Below, in pieces: positions 17,329 to 26,009 of a stretch of DNA of 64,000 nucleotides. The notes beneath the pieces are model-generated. The model had not been told where the DNA came from. It saw nothing but the letters and a program-made list of their open reading frames with translations, and ran no database searches. Each line of letters starts with the position of its first letter. Position 1 is the first letter of the stretch. The stretch covers positions 1,302,001 through 1,366,000 of the forward strand of contig NZ_CP192511.1 in the NCBI RefSeq assembly GCF_050613185.1. The letters are read 5' to 3'. The stretch is from Chelonobacter sp050613185 (lineage in GTDB: Bacteria > Pseudomonadota > Gammaproteobacteria > Enterobacterales > Pasteurellaceae). The translations under genes and the position numbers were made by a program.

Positions 17329-17952
17329 ATGGCAGGCGTTCGAGCGCAACAAAAAGAAAAAACCCGACGGGCGTTGATTGATGCCGCGTTTAATCAGTTG
17401 AGCGCGGAAAAAAGTTTTTCCAACCTCAGTCTGCGTGAAGTGGCGCGCGAAGCCGGGATTGCGCCGACGTCGTTTTACCGTCATTTTCGCGATATGGACG
17501 AGCTCGGTTTAACCATGGTGGACGAAGCCGGTTTGATTTTGCGCCAGCTAATGCGGCAGGCGCGCAAGCGAATCGAACGCGGCGGCAGCGTGATTGTGAT
17601 TTCCGTGGAAACCTTTTTTGAATTTATTGATGAACGCCCGAATATGTTCCGTTTGCTGCTGCGCGAAAGTTCTGGTACGTCACAAGAATTTCGTACCGCC
17701 GCAGCGCGTGAAATTCAACATTTTGTCGCCGAGCTGACCGAATATATCGTGGTACAGGACAGCGATTCGCGCTATTTGGCGTATGTACAAGCGGAAGGAA
17801 TGGTGACGATTGTGTTTACCGCCGGCTCGCACGCGCTGGATATGAATAATAAAGAACGGGAAGCCTTAAAACAGCGCTTGATTTTACAGTTAAGAATGAT
17901 TGCCAAAGGGGCGGTGAAAATCGTCGAAGAGAAAGTGCCGCAGCCTGTCTAA
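17329..17952 (+). CDS. fabR: TetR-family fatty-acid repressor FabR
   Basis: A 207-residue TetR-type regulator matching FabR, which represses unsaturated fatty-acid synthesis genes (fabA, fabB) in E. coli. The HTH lies near residues 28-50 (LREVAREAGIAPTSFYRHF), followed by DMDELGLTMVDEAG and the helical ligand domain. It is 17 bases after oxyR, as in related genomes. Its last codons overlap the convergent slyX gene. Length is normal. Confidence 0.92.
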   Translation: MAGVRAQQKEKTRRALIDAAFNQLSAEKSFSNLSLREVAREAGIAPTSFYRHFRDMDELGLTMVDEAGLILRQLMRQARKRIERGGSVIVISVETFFEFIDERPNMFRLLLRESSGTSQEFRTAAAREIQHFVAELTEYIVVQDSDSRYLAYVQAEGMVTIVFTAGSHALDMNNKEREALKQRLILQLRMIAKGAVKIVEEKVPQPV

Positions 17953-18170
17953 TAATGCGGCGGCGGGGTTTCTTCCGCTTGCGAGGCGATATTCGACGGT
18001 TGCAAGTCGGTCAGTTTTCTGGCTAATAACCGCACTTGCTGTTGTAAACGGTCGATAATGAATTGTTGCTCGATCAGCGCTTGATTCAAATCTTCGATAG
18101 TGCCTTCTTGAAAGGTCAGTTTGACTTCCAGTTCGGCAAGTTGTTGTTGTAATTTATTCAGTGACGGCAT
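17949..18170 (-). CDS. slyX: SlyX family protein
   Basis: A 73-residue, almost wholly helical coiled-coil protein (about 3-52) with a Pro-rich end (ETPPPHY), as is typical of SlyX. Function unknown; in relatives it lies beside the FKBP isomerase gene, as here. Its stop overlaps the fabR stop by a few bases (tail to tail). A USS is embedded in the coding sequence near 18029. Confidence 0.9.
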   Translation of the reverse strand: MPSLNKLQQQLAELEVKLTFQEGTIEDLNQALIEQQFIIDRLQQQVRLLARKLTDLQPSNIASQAEETPPPHY

Positions 18171-18290
18171 ATTGATTTTTATAAAAATTGACCTTATATA
18201 CGGAAAGAATGTACTTTAACCTATTCGGCAACGAATATATAGTATAGGATGATTTATCTAACCACTCCAGACTAAAAGGGGAAAACCAAG

Positions 18291-19022
18291 ATGTTATTGA
18301 AAAAGAAATTATCGGTAGTCGCATTATTCATCGCAAGTGCGGTTTCCGCCTCTGCCTTGGCAGCCGGCGAAACCTTAAAAGAGCCGAAATTCGTTGAAGA
18401 TTCATCTTATGCGCTCGGCGTATTAATGGGAAAAAATATTCAACAAGTCGTTGATTCGCAAAAAGAGCTGATTGCGTATGACCAGGCTCAAATTATCGAA
18501 GGTTTAAAACAGACTTTAGAAGGCAAAAGCAAGTTGAATGATCAGCAATTGGAACAACAATTGCGTAAATTGGATCAAGAACTGGGCGCAGTGGTTGCGG
18601 AAAAAGAAGCGCAAGCGGCAAAAGAAAACGCAGACAAAGGCGAAGCGTTCCGTAAGGAATTTGCCGCGAAAGACGGCGTGAAAAGCACCAAATCCGGATT
18701 GTTATACCGTATTGAGAAAGCCGGCGAAGGGGATACCGTTGAACCGACAGACACCGTCAAAGTCCATTATGAAGGCAAGCTGATTAATGGCGAAGTGTTC
18801 GACAGTTCGGTGAAACGCGGCGAGCCGATTGAATTTCAATTGAACCAATTGATTCCCGGCTGGATCGAAGGGATTCCGTTGATCAAAAAAGGCGGCAAAA
18901 TTGAGCTGGTCATTCCGGCGGAATTGGGTTATGGCAGCCACGCGACCGGCAATATCCCGCCAAATTCGACTTTAGTCTTCGACATTGAATTGTTGGACGT
19001 GACTAAAGCGGCAAAACAATAA
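18291..19022 (+). CDS. fkpA: Periplasmic FKBP-type peptidyl-prolyl isomerase (FkpA-like)
   Basis: A 243-residue FKBP isomerase and chaperone. An N-terminal signal peptide (about 1-25, ending ASALAA) sends it to the periplasm. A helical dimerisation domain (about 30-135) precedes the FKBP domain (about 140-238), with VHYEGKLINGEVFDSS, GWIEGIPL and LGYGSHATGNIPPNSTL motifs. The architecture matches FkpA/Mip. AAGGGG lies upstream of the ATG. The gene is divergent from slyX, and a hairpin that includes a USS follows it. Confidence 0.93.
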   Translation: MLLKKKLSVVALFIASAVSASALAAGETLKEPKFVEDSSYALGVLMGKNIQQVVDSQKELIAYDQAQIIEGLKQTLEGKSKLNDQQLEQQLRKLDQELGAVVAEKEAQAAKENADKGEAFRKEFAAKDGVKSTKSGLLYRIEKAGEGDTVEPTDTVKVHYEGKLINGEVFDSSVKRGEPIEFQLNQLIPGWIEGIPLIKKGGKIELVIPAELGYGSHATGNIPPNSTLVFDIELLDVTKAAKQ

Positions 19023-19034
19023 GCCATTATTTGC

Positions 19035-19061
19035 AAGACTACCGTAAAGTGCGGTAGTCTT
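19035..19061 (+). terminator. fkpA terminator containing a USS
   Basis: A 10-bp perfect stem (AAGACTACCG with CGGTAGTCTT) with a 7-nt loop lies 12 bases after fkpA. The uptake sequence AAGTGCGGT covers the loop and right arm. It is followed by GTCGTTTTC, a modest T run. It overlaps a possible TTG start of the next gene, which argues for the inner ATG there. Confidence 0.65.
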
Positions 19062-19098
19062 GTCGTTTTCACTGCGTTATTTAAATCCACAATTTGAT

Positions 19099-19770
19099 AT
19101 GGTACAGGATACTCGACCTTTTACAGAACAAGATCAGGCAATTTTACAATCTTACCGTGCCGTGGTTGACGGCTTGGCGGCATTGATTGGCTCGCATTGT
19201 GAAATCGTGTTGCACTCATTGGAAGATCTACAGCGTTCGGCGATTTTTATTGCCAACGGACACAACACCAATCGCAAAGTCGGCTCACCGATCACCGATT
19301 TGGCGCTCAGTTCGTTGCACCACATGCAGACCGACAATGTGTCCAAACCTTATTTCACCCGTTCGAAGGGCAATGTATTGATGAAGTCGGTGACGATTGC
19401 CATCCGCAATGCAGACAAACGGATTATCGGGCTGTTGTGTATCAATATAAATCTGGATGCGCCGTTGTCACAGGTGCTGCAAACCTTTGTGCCGACCGAT
19501 ACCCAGCAAGAATTATCCTCGGCGGTCAATTTTGCCAATTCGGTAGAAGATTTGGTGGCGCAGACGGTGGAATATACCATTGAGGAAATTAACGCGGATG
19601 TCAGCGTGGCGAATAACAGCAAAAATAAACAAATCGTCATCTCACTGTATGAAAAAGGTATTTTTGATATTAAAGACGCGATTCATCAAGTGGCAGAACG
19701 ATTGGATATTTCGCGCCACACGGTTTATCTGTATATCCGTCAAATTAAACAGGACGAAACGGAGCTGTAA
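19099..19770 (+). CDS. YheO-like PAS/HTH transcriptional regulator
   Basis: Matches E. coli YheO: an N-terminal YheO-like PAS domain (SHCEIVLHSLEDL..., about 30-140) and a C-terminal DNA-binding helix-turn-helix (GIFDIKDAIHQVAERLDISRHT..., about 185-215). The ligand and targets are unknown. I chose the ATG at 19099 (223 residues). A TTG at 19060 would give 236 residues, similar to the E. coli length, but it lies inside the fkpA terminator. Neither start has a clear ribosome site. The stop overlaps the tusD ATG by one base, so it is translationally coupled to the tus genes, as in many gammaproteobacteria. Confidence 0.88.
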   Translation: MVQDTRPFTEQDQAILQSYRAVVDGLAALIGSHCEIVLHSLEDLQRSAIFIANGHNTNRKVGSPITDLALSSLHHMQTDNVSKPYFTRSKGNVLMKSVTIAIRNADKRIIGLLCININLDAPLSQVLQTFVPTDTQQELSSAVNFANSVEDLVAQTVEYTIEEINADVSVANNSKNKQIVISLYEKGIFDIKDAIHQVAERLDISRHTVYLYIRQIKQDETEL

Positions 19771-20150
19771 TGCGCTACGTGTTACAAGTCACGCAACCGC
19801 TATACGGCGGACAAGGCTCGGCCCTAGCCTTACAACTGGCGCAAGCGCTGCTGGCGGCCGGACATCAATTAAGCCAAATCTTTTTTTACCGAGAGGGCGT
19901 GTCTAACGGCAATGCTTTCAGCTATCCGGCAAATGACGAACCCAATCTGTTGGCACAATGGCAAGCCTTGGCAAAACAACAGCAAGTGCGGTTGAATCTG
20001 TGCGTGGCGGCGGCACAGCGACGTGGCGTGGTTGCGCCGCAAAGTGCGGTTGACGGCATGCAGAATAATTTGGCCGACGGGTTTGAAATCGCCGGGCTGG
20101 GCGAATTTAGCCGTGCGGTACTGGAAGCCGACAGGGTGATTACGTTATGA
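19770..20150 (+). CDS. tusD: Sulfurtransferase complex subunit TusD
   Basis: DsrE-family subunit of the TusBCD complex, which relays persulfide sulfur from TusA to TusE/MnmA for 2-thiouridine in tRNA wobble positions. The 126 residues include the acceptor Cys78 in NLCVAAAQRRG, the residue that carries the persulfide. It overlaps yheO by one base and tusC by four bases (ATGA). Length is normal. Confidence 0.92.
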   Translation: MRYVLQVTQPLYGGQGSALALQLAQALLAAGHQLSQIFFYREGVSNGNAFSYPANDEPNLLAQWQALAKQQQVRLNLCVAAAQRRGVVAPQSAVDGMQNNLADGFEIAGLGEFSRAVLEADRVITL

Positions 20151-20503
20151 AACTGGCAGTGGTGTTTACTCAAGCCCCCTTTGCTTCTTCCGCCAGCCGT
20201 GAAGGCTTGGACGCATTGTTGGCGGCAAGCGCCTTTGTTGCTGAAACAGACATTGGCGTTTTTTTTATCGAAGACGGCGTGCTGAATTTATTGCCGCAAC
20301 AACCGCACTTGCTGTTACAAAAAGACCACTTGAGCGCATTTAAGTTGTTGGATTTGTATGAGATCGAACAGCGCTATTCGGCACAACAAGCGTGGCAACG
20401 GCTGAATTTAAGCAGTGAACATAGCCTTATCACAACACAAGTTTTACCGCTTGAACAATTGCTGCAAAAACTGGCAACGGCAGAAAAAGTGCTGACGTTT
20501 TAA
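20147..20503 (+). CDS. tusC: Sulfurtransferase complex subunit TusC
   Basis: DsrF-like subunit of the TusBCD sulfur relay complex, 118 residues. It begins MKLAVVFTQAPFASSASREGLDALLA, the usual TusC start, and has the DIGVFFIEDGVLNLL segment near 36-50. It starts inside the tusD stop (ATGA overlap), which implies coupled translation and fixed stoichiometry. It has no catalytic Cys of its own, as is common in TusC. Confidence 0.9.
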   Translation: MKLAVVFTQAPFASSASREGLDALLAASAFVAETDIGVFFIEDGVLNLLPQQPHLLLQKDHLSAFKLLDLYEIEQRYSAQQAWQRLNLSSEHSLITTQVLPLEQLLQKLATAEKVLTF

Positions 20504-20523
20504 TTAATGTAGGATTAACTCCA

Positions 20524-20814
20524 ATGCTTTATACTTTTTCGCAAACCAATTATGATTCGCAGTTGTTAGGGCAATACGCCCAAGCGGCAACCGCCGCCGA
20601 TGCGTTGCTGTTTTGGCAAGACGGCGTATGGGCGTTAAGCAAATACGCCGAGCAGTTGCACGGCTGTCGCGCGGCTATTTATGTGCTGCAACAGGATTTA
20701 GCCGCGCGTAATTTGGATATAACGCAGTTCGCACCGCACTTGACGGTTTACAGTTTAAGTTTGCCCGAATGGGTCAGTCTGACCGAACGCTATTTTCCGC
20801 AACTGGCACGTTAA
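20524..20814 (+). CDS. tusB: Sulfurtransferase complex subunit TusB
   Basis: DsrH-family third subunit of TusBCD, 96 residues. It starts MLYTFSQTNYDSQLL and has ADALLFWQDGVWAL near 25-38, matching TusB/DsrH. It follows tusC by 20 bases with AGGATTAACTCCA upstream of the ATG. It ends the tus set; the str operon promoter lies in the 191-base gap that follows, along with one USS near 20833. Confidence 0.9.
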   Translation: MLYTFSQTNYDSQLLGQYAQAATAADALLFWQDGVWALSKYAEQLHGCRAAIYVLQQDLAARNLDITQFAPHLTVYSLSLPEWVSLTERYFPQLAR

Positions 20815-20898
20815 ACATCCCAAAAGCAGGCAAAGTGCGGTTTGGCCGTACGGTTTAGATCGTGTGCAGAAAATGATCAGCCGATCGTGCGCTAATCC

Positions 20899-20927
20899 TT
20901 GACTTTCTCCCCCCTAAGGTCTAAAAT
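20899..20927 (+). promoter_or_regulatory. str operon promoter
   Basis: TTGACT at 20899-20904 and TAAAAT at 20922-20927 are separated by exactly 17 bases, a near-consensus sigma-70 promoter. It lies 79 bases before rpsL and should drive rpsL-rpsG-fusA-tuf. The short C-rich spacer segment (CTCCCCCC) is unusual. Confidence 0.8.
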
Positions 20928-21005
20928 TCTGCGTCCATTCTATTATTGGGTGGAATTAACTTTTACATTCTTTATGAATAATATTAATAAACTGGAGCTT
21001 TTTTA

Positions 21006-21380
21006 ATGGCAACTATCAACCAGCTAGTACGCAAACCGCGTGTTAAAAAGGTTGTAAAAAGCAACGTTCCTGCATTAGAGGCTTGCCCGCAGAAACGTGG
21101 CGTGTGTACCCGTGTGTACACAACTACACCTAAAAAACCGAACTCTGCATTACGTAAAGTATGCCGTATTCGTTTAACCAATGGTTACGAAGTAACCTCA
21201 TACATCGGCGGCGAAGGGCACAACCTTCAAGAGCACAGCGTTGTGCTTATCCGCGGTGGTCGTGTTAAAGACTTACCGGGTGTGCGTTACCACACCGTTC
21301 GCGGCGCATTAGACTGCGCAGGCGTTAAAGATCGTAAACAAGCGCGTTCTAAATACGGCGTTAAGAGACCTAAAGCTTAA
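21006..21380 (+). CDS. rpsL: 30S ribosomal protein S12
   Basis: A 124-residue S12, decoding-centre protein of the small subunit and site of streptomycin-resistance changes. TTPKKPNSALRKVCRIRLTN contains Lys43 (in TPKKPNS), and GVRYHTVRGALDCAGVKDRKQ contains the loop around Lys88. Both positions are wild type for streptomycin sensitivity. First gene of the str operon, with GGAGC before the ATG. Confidence 0.98.
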   Translation: MATINQLVRKPRVKKVVKSNVPALEACPQKRGVCTRVYTTTPKKPNSALRKVCRIRLTNGYEVTSYIGGEGHNLQEHSVVLIRGGRVKDLPGVRYHTVRGALDCAGVKDRKQARSKYGVKRPKA

Positions 21381-21493
21381 TGGATCTCCGTTAAGTAAGG
21401 CCAAACGTTAATATTTAGCTTAAACAAACAATATAAACCATAACTCCAGTCAACGAGTTTTGGGTAACCTGAAGAAAAAAACGGAGAAATGCC
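21381..21493 (+). promoter_or_regulatory. rpsL-rpsG intercistronic S7-binding regulatory element
   Basis: This 113-base gap closely resembles the E. coli str mRNA segment that binds ribosomal protein S7 for translational feedback. The shared landmarks are CTCCGTTAAGTAAGGCC near its left end, GAGTTTTGG near 21456-21464, the short CCTGAA, and the final ACGGAG ribosome site of rpsG, which can pair with the initial CTCCGT. Repression of rpsG and downstream genes by free S7 is expected from the E. coli system. Confidence 0.8.
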
Positions 21494-21964
21494 ATGCCAC
21501 GTCGTCGTGTAATTGGTCAACGCAAGATCCTTCCAGATCCTAAATTCGGATCAGAACTACTTGCAAAATTCATCAATGTATTAATGGTAGACGGTAAAAA
21601 GTCTATCGCTGAAAAAATCGTTTACAATGCGCTGGATACATTAGCCGAGCGTACCGGTAAAGATCATTTGGAAGCCTTTGAAATCGCATTGGAAAACGTG
21701 CGTCCAACCGTAGAGGTTAAATCTCGTCGCGTTGGCGGTTCAACTTATCAAGTGCCGGTTGAAGTGCGCCCGGTACGTCGTAATGCCTTAGGTATGCGCT
21801 GGATCGTCGATGCAGCTCGCAAACGCGGTGATAAATCAATGGCATTACGTTTAGCCAACGAATTATCCGATGCGGCAGACAACAAAGGCGCAGCGGTTAA
21901 GAAACGTGAAGACGTTCACCGTATGGCCGAAGCTAACAAAGCGTTTGCTCACTTCCGTTGGTAA
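21494..21964 (+). CDS. rpsG: 30S ribosomal protein S7
   Basis: A 156-residue S7, which nucleates 16S rRNA 3'-domain assembly and contacts the E site. The MPRRRVIGQRKILPDPKFGSE start and RRVGGSTYQVPVEVRP near 76-91 identify it. ACGGAG precedes the ATG. In E. coli it is also the translational repressor of the str operon, and the matching mRNA element is present just upstream. Confidence 0.98.
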   Translation: MPRRRVIGQRKILPDPKFGSELLAKFINVLMVDGKKSIAEKIVYNALDTLAERTGKDHLEAFEIALENVRPTVEVKSRRVGGSTYQVPVEVRPVRRNALGMRWIVDAARKRGDKSMALRLANELSDAADNKGAAVKKREDVHRMAEANKAFAHFRW

Positions 21965-21988
21965 TCCGACGTTATTGATCATACGGAC

Positions 21989-22015
21989 AACAGGCTTGAG
22001 TTTTTCAAGCCTGTT
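21989..22015 (+). other. Hairpin between rpsG and fusA
   Basis: A perfect 11-bp stem (21989-21999 with 22005-22015) with a GTTTT loop lies midway between rpsG and fusA. No T run follows, so it is more likely a processing or stability element, or a weak attenuator, than a terminator. Confidence 0.55.
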
Positions 22016-22058
22016 ACATACAAAATTCTTTTTCAACGCCTAACGAGAGGAAATAATC

Positions 22059-24164
22059 GTGGCTAGAACAACTCCAATTGAGCGTTATCGTAATATCGGT
22101 ATCAGTGCTCATATCGATGCGGGTAAAACAACCACCAGCGAACGTATCCTGTTCTATACCGGTGTAAGTCACAAAATCGGTGAAGTACATGACGGTGCAG
22201 CAACCATGGACTGGATGGAGCAAGAACAAGAGCGTGGTATTACCATCACTTCCGCTGCAACAACAGCATTCTGGAGCGGAATGTCAAACCAATTCCCTCA
22301 ACACCGTATTAATGTTATCGACACCCCGGGACACGTTGACTTCACTATCGAAGTAGAGCGTTCTATGCGTGTACTTGACGGTGCGGTAATGGTGTATTGC
22401 GCGGTAGGCGGCGTACAACCTCAGTCTGAAACAGTATGGCGCCAAGCAAACAAATATAAAGTTCCGCGTATCGCGTTCGTAAATAAAATGGACCGTACCG
22501 GTGCCAATTTCCTGCGTGTGGTTGAGCAAATCAAAGCACGTTTAGGCGGTAATGCCGTGCCTTTACAGCTGCCGGTAGGCGCTGAAGACAACTTCAAAGG
22601 CGTGATCGACTTAGTCAAAATGAAAGCGATCAACTGGAATGAAGCCGATCAAGGTATGACGTTCACTTACGAAGATATTCCGGCTGAATTGCTGGCAGAA
22701 GCCGAAGAATGGCAACAAAACCTAATCGAAGCTGCGGCGGAAGCCTCTGAAGAGTTGATGGAAAAATATTTGGGCGGCGAAGAGCTGACCGAAGAAGAAA
22801 TCAAAAGCGGTCTGCGTCAACGTGCGCTGAACAATGAAATCATCTTGGTAACTTGTGGTTCTGCGTTCAAAAACAAAGGTGTGCAAGCGATGTTAGATGC
22901 GGTAATCGAATATTTACCGGCGCCGACAGACGTTCCTGCGATCAAAGGTATCAACTTAGATGACACCGAAGGTGAGCGCCACCCGTCTGATGACGAGCCG
23001 TTCTCTGCTTTGGCATTTAAAATTGCAACTGACCCGTTCGTGGGTAACCTGACCTTCTTCCGTGTGTATTCCGGTGTAATCAACTCCGGCGATACCGTAA
23101 TCAACTCCGTGAAACAAAAACGTGAGCGTTTCGGTCGTATCGTACAGATGCACGCGAACAAACGTGAAGAGATCAAAGAAGTTCGCGCGGGCGATATCGC
23201 TGCGGCTATCGGTTTGAAGGATGTGGGTACCGGTGATTCTTTATGTGACCAAAATGCGCCGATTATTCTTGAGCGTATGGAATTCCCAGAGCCGGTAATC
23301 TCTGTTGCGGTTGAACCGAAAACCAAAGCTGACCAAGAAAAAATGGGTATCGCTTTAGGTCGTTTGGCACAAGAAGATCCGTCATTCCGTGTTCACACTG
23401 ATGAAGAGTCGGGTGAAACCATCATCTCCGGTATGGGTGAATTACACTTGGATATCTTGGTTGACCGTATGCGTCGTGAATTTAAAGTCGAAGCAAACAT
23501 CGGCAAACCACAAGTATCTTACCGTGAAACAATTCGCGAGACCGTTAAAGATGTTGAAGGTAAACACGCGAAACAATCCGGTGGTCGTGGTCAATACGGT
23601 CACGTGGTGATTGACCTGTATCCATTGGAGCCGGAAGGTCCTGGTTATGAGTTCGTGAATGAAATCAAAGGCGGTGTAATCCCTGGCGAATATATCCCTG
23701 CGGTTGATAAAGGTATTCAAGAACAATTGAAATCCGGTCCGTTGGCAGGTTATCCTGTCGTTGATCTGGGTGTCCGTTTACACTTCGGTTCTTATCATGA
23801 TGTTGACTCCTCTGAGTTGGCGTTTAAATTGGCTGCCTCTTTGGCGTTCAAGTCCGGTTATATGAAAGCAAAACCGGTATTGCTTGAGCCAATCATGAAA
23901 GTTGAAGTTGAAACACCACCGGATTATGTGGGTGATGTAATCGGTGACTTGAGCCGTCGTCGTGCGTTAGTGAACGGTCAAGAAAGTAATGAATTTGTTG
24001 TCAAAATCAATGCTGAAGTTCCACTTTCAGAGATGTTTGGTTATGCAACAGACCTTCGTTCGCAAACCCAAGGTCGTGCGTCTTACTCAATGGAACCATT
24101 GAAGTATGCCGAAGCACCGACCAGCGTGGCAAATGCTGTAATTGAAGCACGCAAAGCGAAGTAA
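22059..24164 (+). CDS. fusA: Elongation factor G
   Basis: A 701-residue translational GTPase that drives ribosomal translocation. It begins at GTG after GAGAGGAAATAATC. The P-loop AHIDAGKT (about 17-24), DTPGHVDF (about 88-95) and NKMD (about 142-145) G motifs are intact, and domains II-V follow at normal length. Third gene of the str operon. Fusidic-acid sensitivity cannot be judged from sequence alone. Confidence 0.98.
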   Translation: MARTTPIERYRNIGISAHIDAGKTTTSERILFYTGVSHKIGEVHDGAATMDWMEQEQERGITITSAATTAFWSGMSNQFPQHRINVIDTPGHVDFTIEVERSMRVLDGAVMVYCAVGGVQPQSETVWRQANKYKVPRIAFVNKMDRTGANFLRVVEQIKARLGGNAVPLQLPVGAEDNFKGVIDLVKMKAINWNEADQGMTFTYEDIPAELLAEAEEWQQNLIEAAAEASEELMEKYLGGEELTEEEIKSGLRQRALNNEIILVTCGSAFKNKGVQAMLDAVIEYLPAPTDVPAIKGINLDDTEGERHPSDDEPFSALAFKIATDPFVGNLTFFRVYSGVINSGDTVINSVKQKRERFGRIVQMHANKREEIKEVRAGDIAAAIGLKDVGTGDSLCDQNAPIILERMEFPEPVISVAVEPKTKADQEKMGIALGRLAQEDPSFRVHTDEESGETIISGMGELHLDILVDRMRREFKVEANIGKPQVSYRETIRETVKDVEGKHAKQSGGRGQYGHVVIDLYPLEPEGPGYEFVNEIKGGVIPGEYIPAVDKGIQEQLKSGPLAGYPVVDLGVRLHFGSYHDVDSSELAFKLAASLAFKSGYMKAKPVLLEPIMKVEVETPPDYVGDVIGDLSRRRALVNGQESNEFVVKINAEVPLSEMFGYATDLRSQTQGRASYSMEPLKYAEAPTSVANAVIEARKAK

Positions 24165-24179
24165 TATTGTTAAACAAAT

Positions 24180-24201
24180 CTACAAGCCGTAAGGCTTGTA
24201 G
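24180..24201 (+). other. Hairpin between fusA and tuf
   Basis: A 9-bp perfect stem (CTACAAGCC with GGCTTGTAG) with a GTAA tetraloop lies in the 60-base fusA-tuf gap, without a T run. It may shield or process the tuf mRNA 5' end. Confidence 0.5.
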
Positions 24202-24224
24202 AATTCAGATAAGGAAACTTAATC

Positions 24225-25409
24225 GTGTCTAAAGAAAAATTTGAACGTACAAAACCGCACGTTAACGTGGGAACAATCGGCCACGTTGACCATGGTAAAA
24301 CAACTTTAACCGCTGCAATCACAACCGTATTGGCAAAAACCTACGGCGGTGCCGCGCGTGCATTCGATCAAATCGATAACGCGCCGGAAGAAAAAGCACG
24401 TGGTATCACCATCAACACCTCACACGTTGAATACGACACCCCTACCCGCCACTATGCGCACGTTGACTGCCCGGGACACGCTGACTATGTGAAAAACATG
24501 ATCACCGGTGCGGCGCAAATGGACGGCGCGATCTTGGTTGTTGCGGCAACTGACGGTCCAATGCCACAAACTCGTGAACACATCCTGTTGGGTCGCCAAG
24601 TAGGCGTGCCTTACATCATCGTATTCTTAAACAAATGCGACATGGTTGATGACGAAGAGTTGTTGGAACTGGTTGAAATGGAAGTGCGTGAGCTTCTGTC
24701 TCAATACGATTTCCCGGGCGACGATACCCCAATCGTACGCGGTTCTGCGCTGAAAGCGTTGGAAGGCGACGCTGAGTGGGAAGCGAAAATCATCGAATTG
24801 GCAGAGCACTTGGATACTTACATCCCTGAGCCGGAGCGTGCGATCGACCAACCGTTCTTGTTACCAATCGAAGACGTGTTCTCCATTTCCGGCCGTGGTA
24901 CGGTAGTTACCGGTCGTGTTGAGCGCGGTATCGTACGTACCGGTGACGAAGTTGAAATCGTCGGTATCAAAGACACCACCAAAACCACCGTTACCGGTGT
25001 TGAAATGTTCCGTAAACTGTTAGACGAAGGTCGTGCGGGTGAGAACATCGGTGCGTTGTTGCGTGGTACCAAACGTGAAGAAATCGAACGTGGCCAAGTC
25101 TTGGCGAAACCGGGTTCAATCACTCCGCACACTGACTTCGAATCAGAAGTGTACGTATTGTCTAAAGATGAAGGCGGTCGTCATACTCCGTTCTTCAAAG
25201 GCTACCGTCCGCAATTCTATTTCCGTACCACAGACGTAACCGGTACAATCGAGTTACCGGAAGGCGTGGAAATGGTTATGCCTGGCGACAACATCAAAAT
25301 GGTTGTCAGCCTGATTCACCCGATTGCGATGGACCAAGGCTTACGCTTTGCGATTCGCGAAGGTGGTCGTACCGTTGGTGCGGGCGTTGTGGCGAAAATC
25401 ATCAAATAA
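24225..25409 (+). CDS. tuf: Elongation factor Tu
   Basis: A 394-residue GTPase that delivers aminoacyl-tRNA to the ribosome. It starts at GTG with AAGGAA upstream. GHVDHGKT (19-26), DCPGHADY (81-88) and NKCD (136-139) motifs are intact. Domains 2 and 3 are complete. It is the last gene of the str operon and is followed by a strong terminator. A second tuf copy, common in the family, would be outside this window. Confidence 0.98.
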   Translation: MSKEKFERTKPHVNVGTIGHVDHGKTTLTAAITTVLAKTYGGAARAFDQIDNAPEEKARGITINTSHVEYDTPTRHYAHVDCPGHADYVKNMITGAAQMDGAILVVAATDGPMPQTREHILLGRQVGVPYIIVFLNKCDMVDDEELLELVEMEVRELLSQYDFPGDDTPIVRGSALKALEGDAEWEAKIIELAEHLDTYIPEPERAIDQPFLLPIEDVFSISGRGTVVTGRVERGIVRTGDEVEIVGIKDTTKTTVTGVEMFRKLLDEGRAGENIGALLRGTKREEIERGQVLAKPGSITPHTDFESEVYVLSKDEGGRHTPFFKGYRPQFYFRTTDVTGTIELPEGVEMVMPGDNIKMVVSLIHPIAMDQGLRFAIREGGRTVGAGVVAKIIK

Positions 25410-25434
25410 TTGATGTTTGCAAGCACAAACGAGC

Positions 25435-25462
25435 AAAAAGGCACTTTCGAGTGCCTTTTTTC
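25435..25462 (+). terminator. tuf terminator
   Basis: An 11-bp stem (AAAAAGGCACT with AGTGCCTTTTT) capped by a TTCG tetraloop and ending in T-rich sequence lies 26 bases after tuf. It closes the str operon. Confidence 0.92.
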
Positions 25463-25536
25463 GATCTGTCCACGCGCAATAAGCCAAGAAATTATCGCTT
25501 TTGCCGATAATCCAACTACCCAATCCACAAAGAAAA

Positions 25537-25545
25537 TGCTACAAT
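25537..25545 (+). promoter_or_regulatory. Extended -10 promoter of secE-nusG
   Basis: TGCTACAAT is an extended -10 element (TGn plus TACAAT) 51 bases before secE. No good -35 box lies 17 bases upstream, as is usual for extended -10 promoters. It follows the tuf terminator, so secE-nusG needs its own promoter. Confidence 0.55.
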
Positions 25546-25595
25546 CGCTCGTTCAAAATTATACCGTTATTCACTGAGTCGGATAGATAAAAAGC

Positions 25596-26006
25596 ATGAG
25601 TTTAGAAAATATTAAAAAACAACAACTTATTGAAAGTCATGAGGGCAAAAGTAAAGCAACTAACAATCTGCTTTGGATTTTGGCTGTCTTGTTGATTATT
25701 GTTGCAGCTGTCGGCAACACCTACTTTGCCGATCAATTTGCGTTGGCAATTCGTGTTGTGGCGATGGTGATTTTAATGGCGGCAGCACTAGGATTGGCGG
25801 CAATCACCAACCAAGGTAAAAAAGCAGTTGCTTATTTCAAAGAGTCCCGCGGCGAATTAAGAAAAATCGTATGGCCTAAACGGTCTGAAGCCACCCAAAC
25901 AACGTTAATCGTATTTGGCGTAACAGTGGTTGCCTCATTAGTGTTGTGGGGATTTGACTCCCTTATTATTGCCGTGATTTCGTTTTTAACCAACTTGAGA
26001 TTTTAA
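25596..26006 (+). CDS. secE: Preprotein translocase subunit SecE
   Basis: A 136-residue SecE, essential stabiliser of SecY in the Sec channel. It is the three-span form seen in enterobacteria: membrane segments at about 23-43, 50-70 and 107-130. The conserved amphipathic segment and hinge FKESRGELRKIVWPKRSEATQTT lies around 87-109. Three bases separate it from nusG, as in most bacteria. Confidence 0.96.
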   Translation: MSLENIKKQQLIESHEGKSKATNNLLWILAVLLIIVAAVGNTYFADQFALAIRVVAMVILMAAALGLAAITNQGKKAVAYFKESRGELRKIVWPKRSEATQTTLIVFGVTVVASLVLWGFDSLIIAVISFLTNLRF

Positions 26007-26009
26007 TTT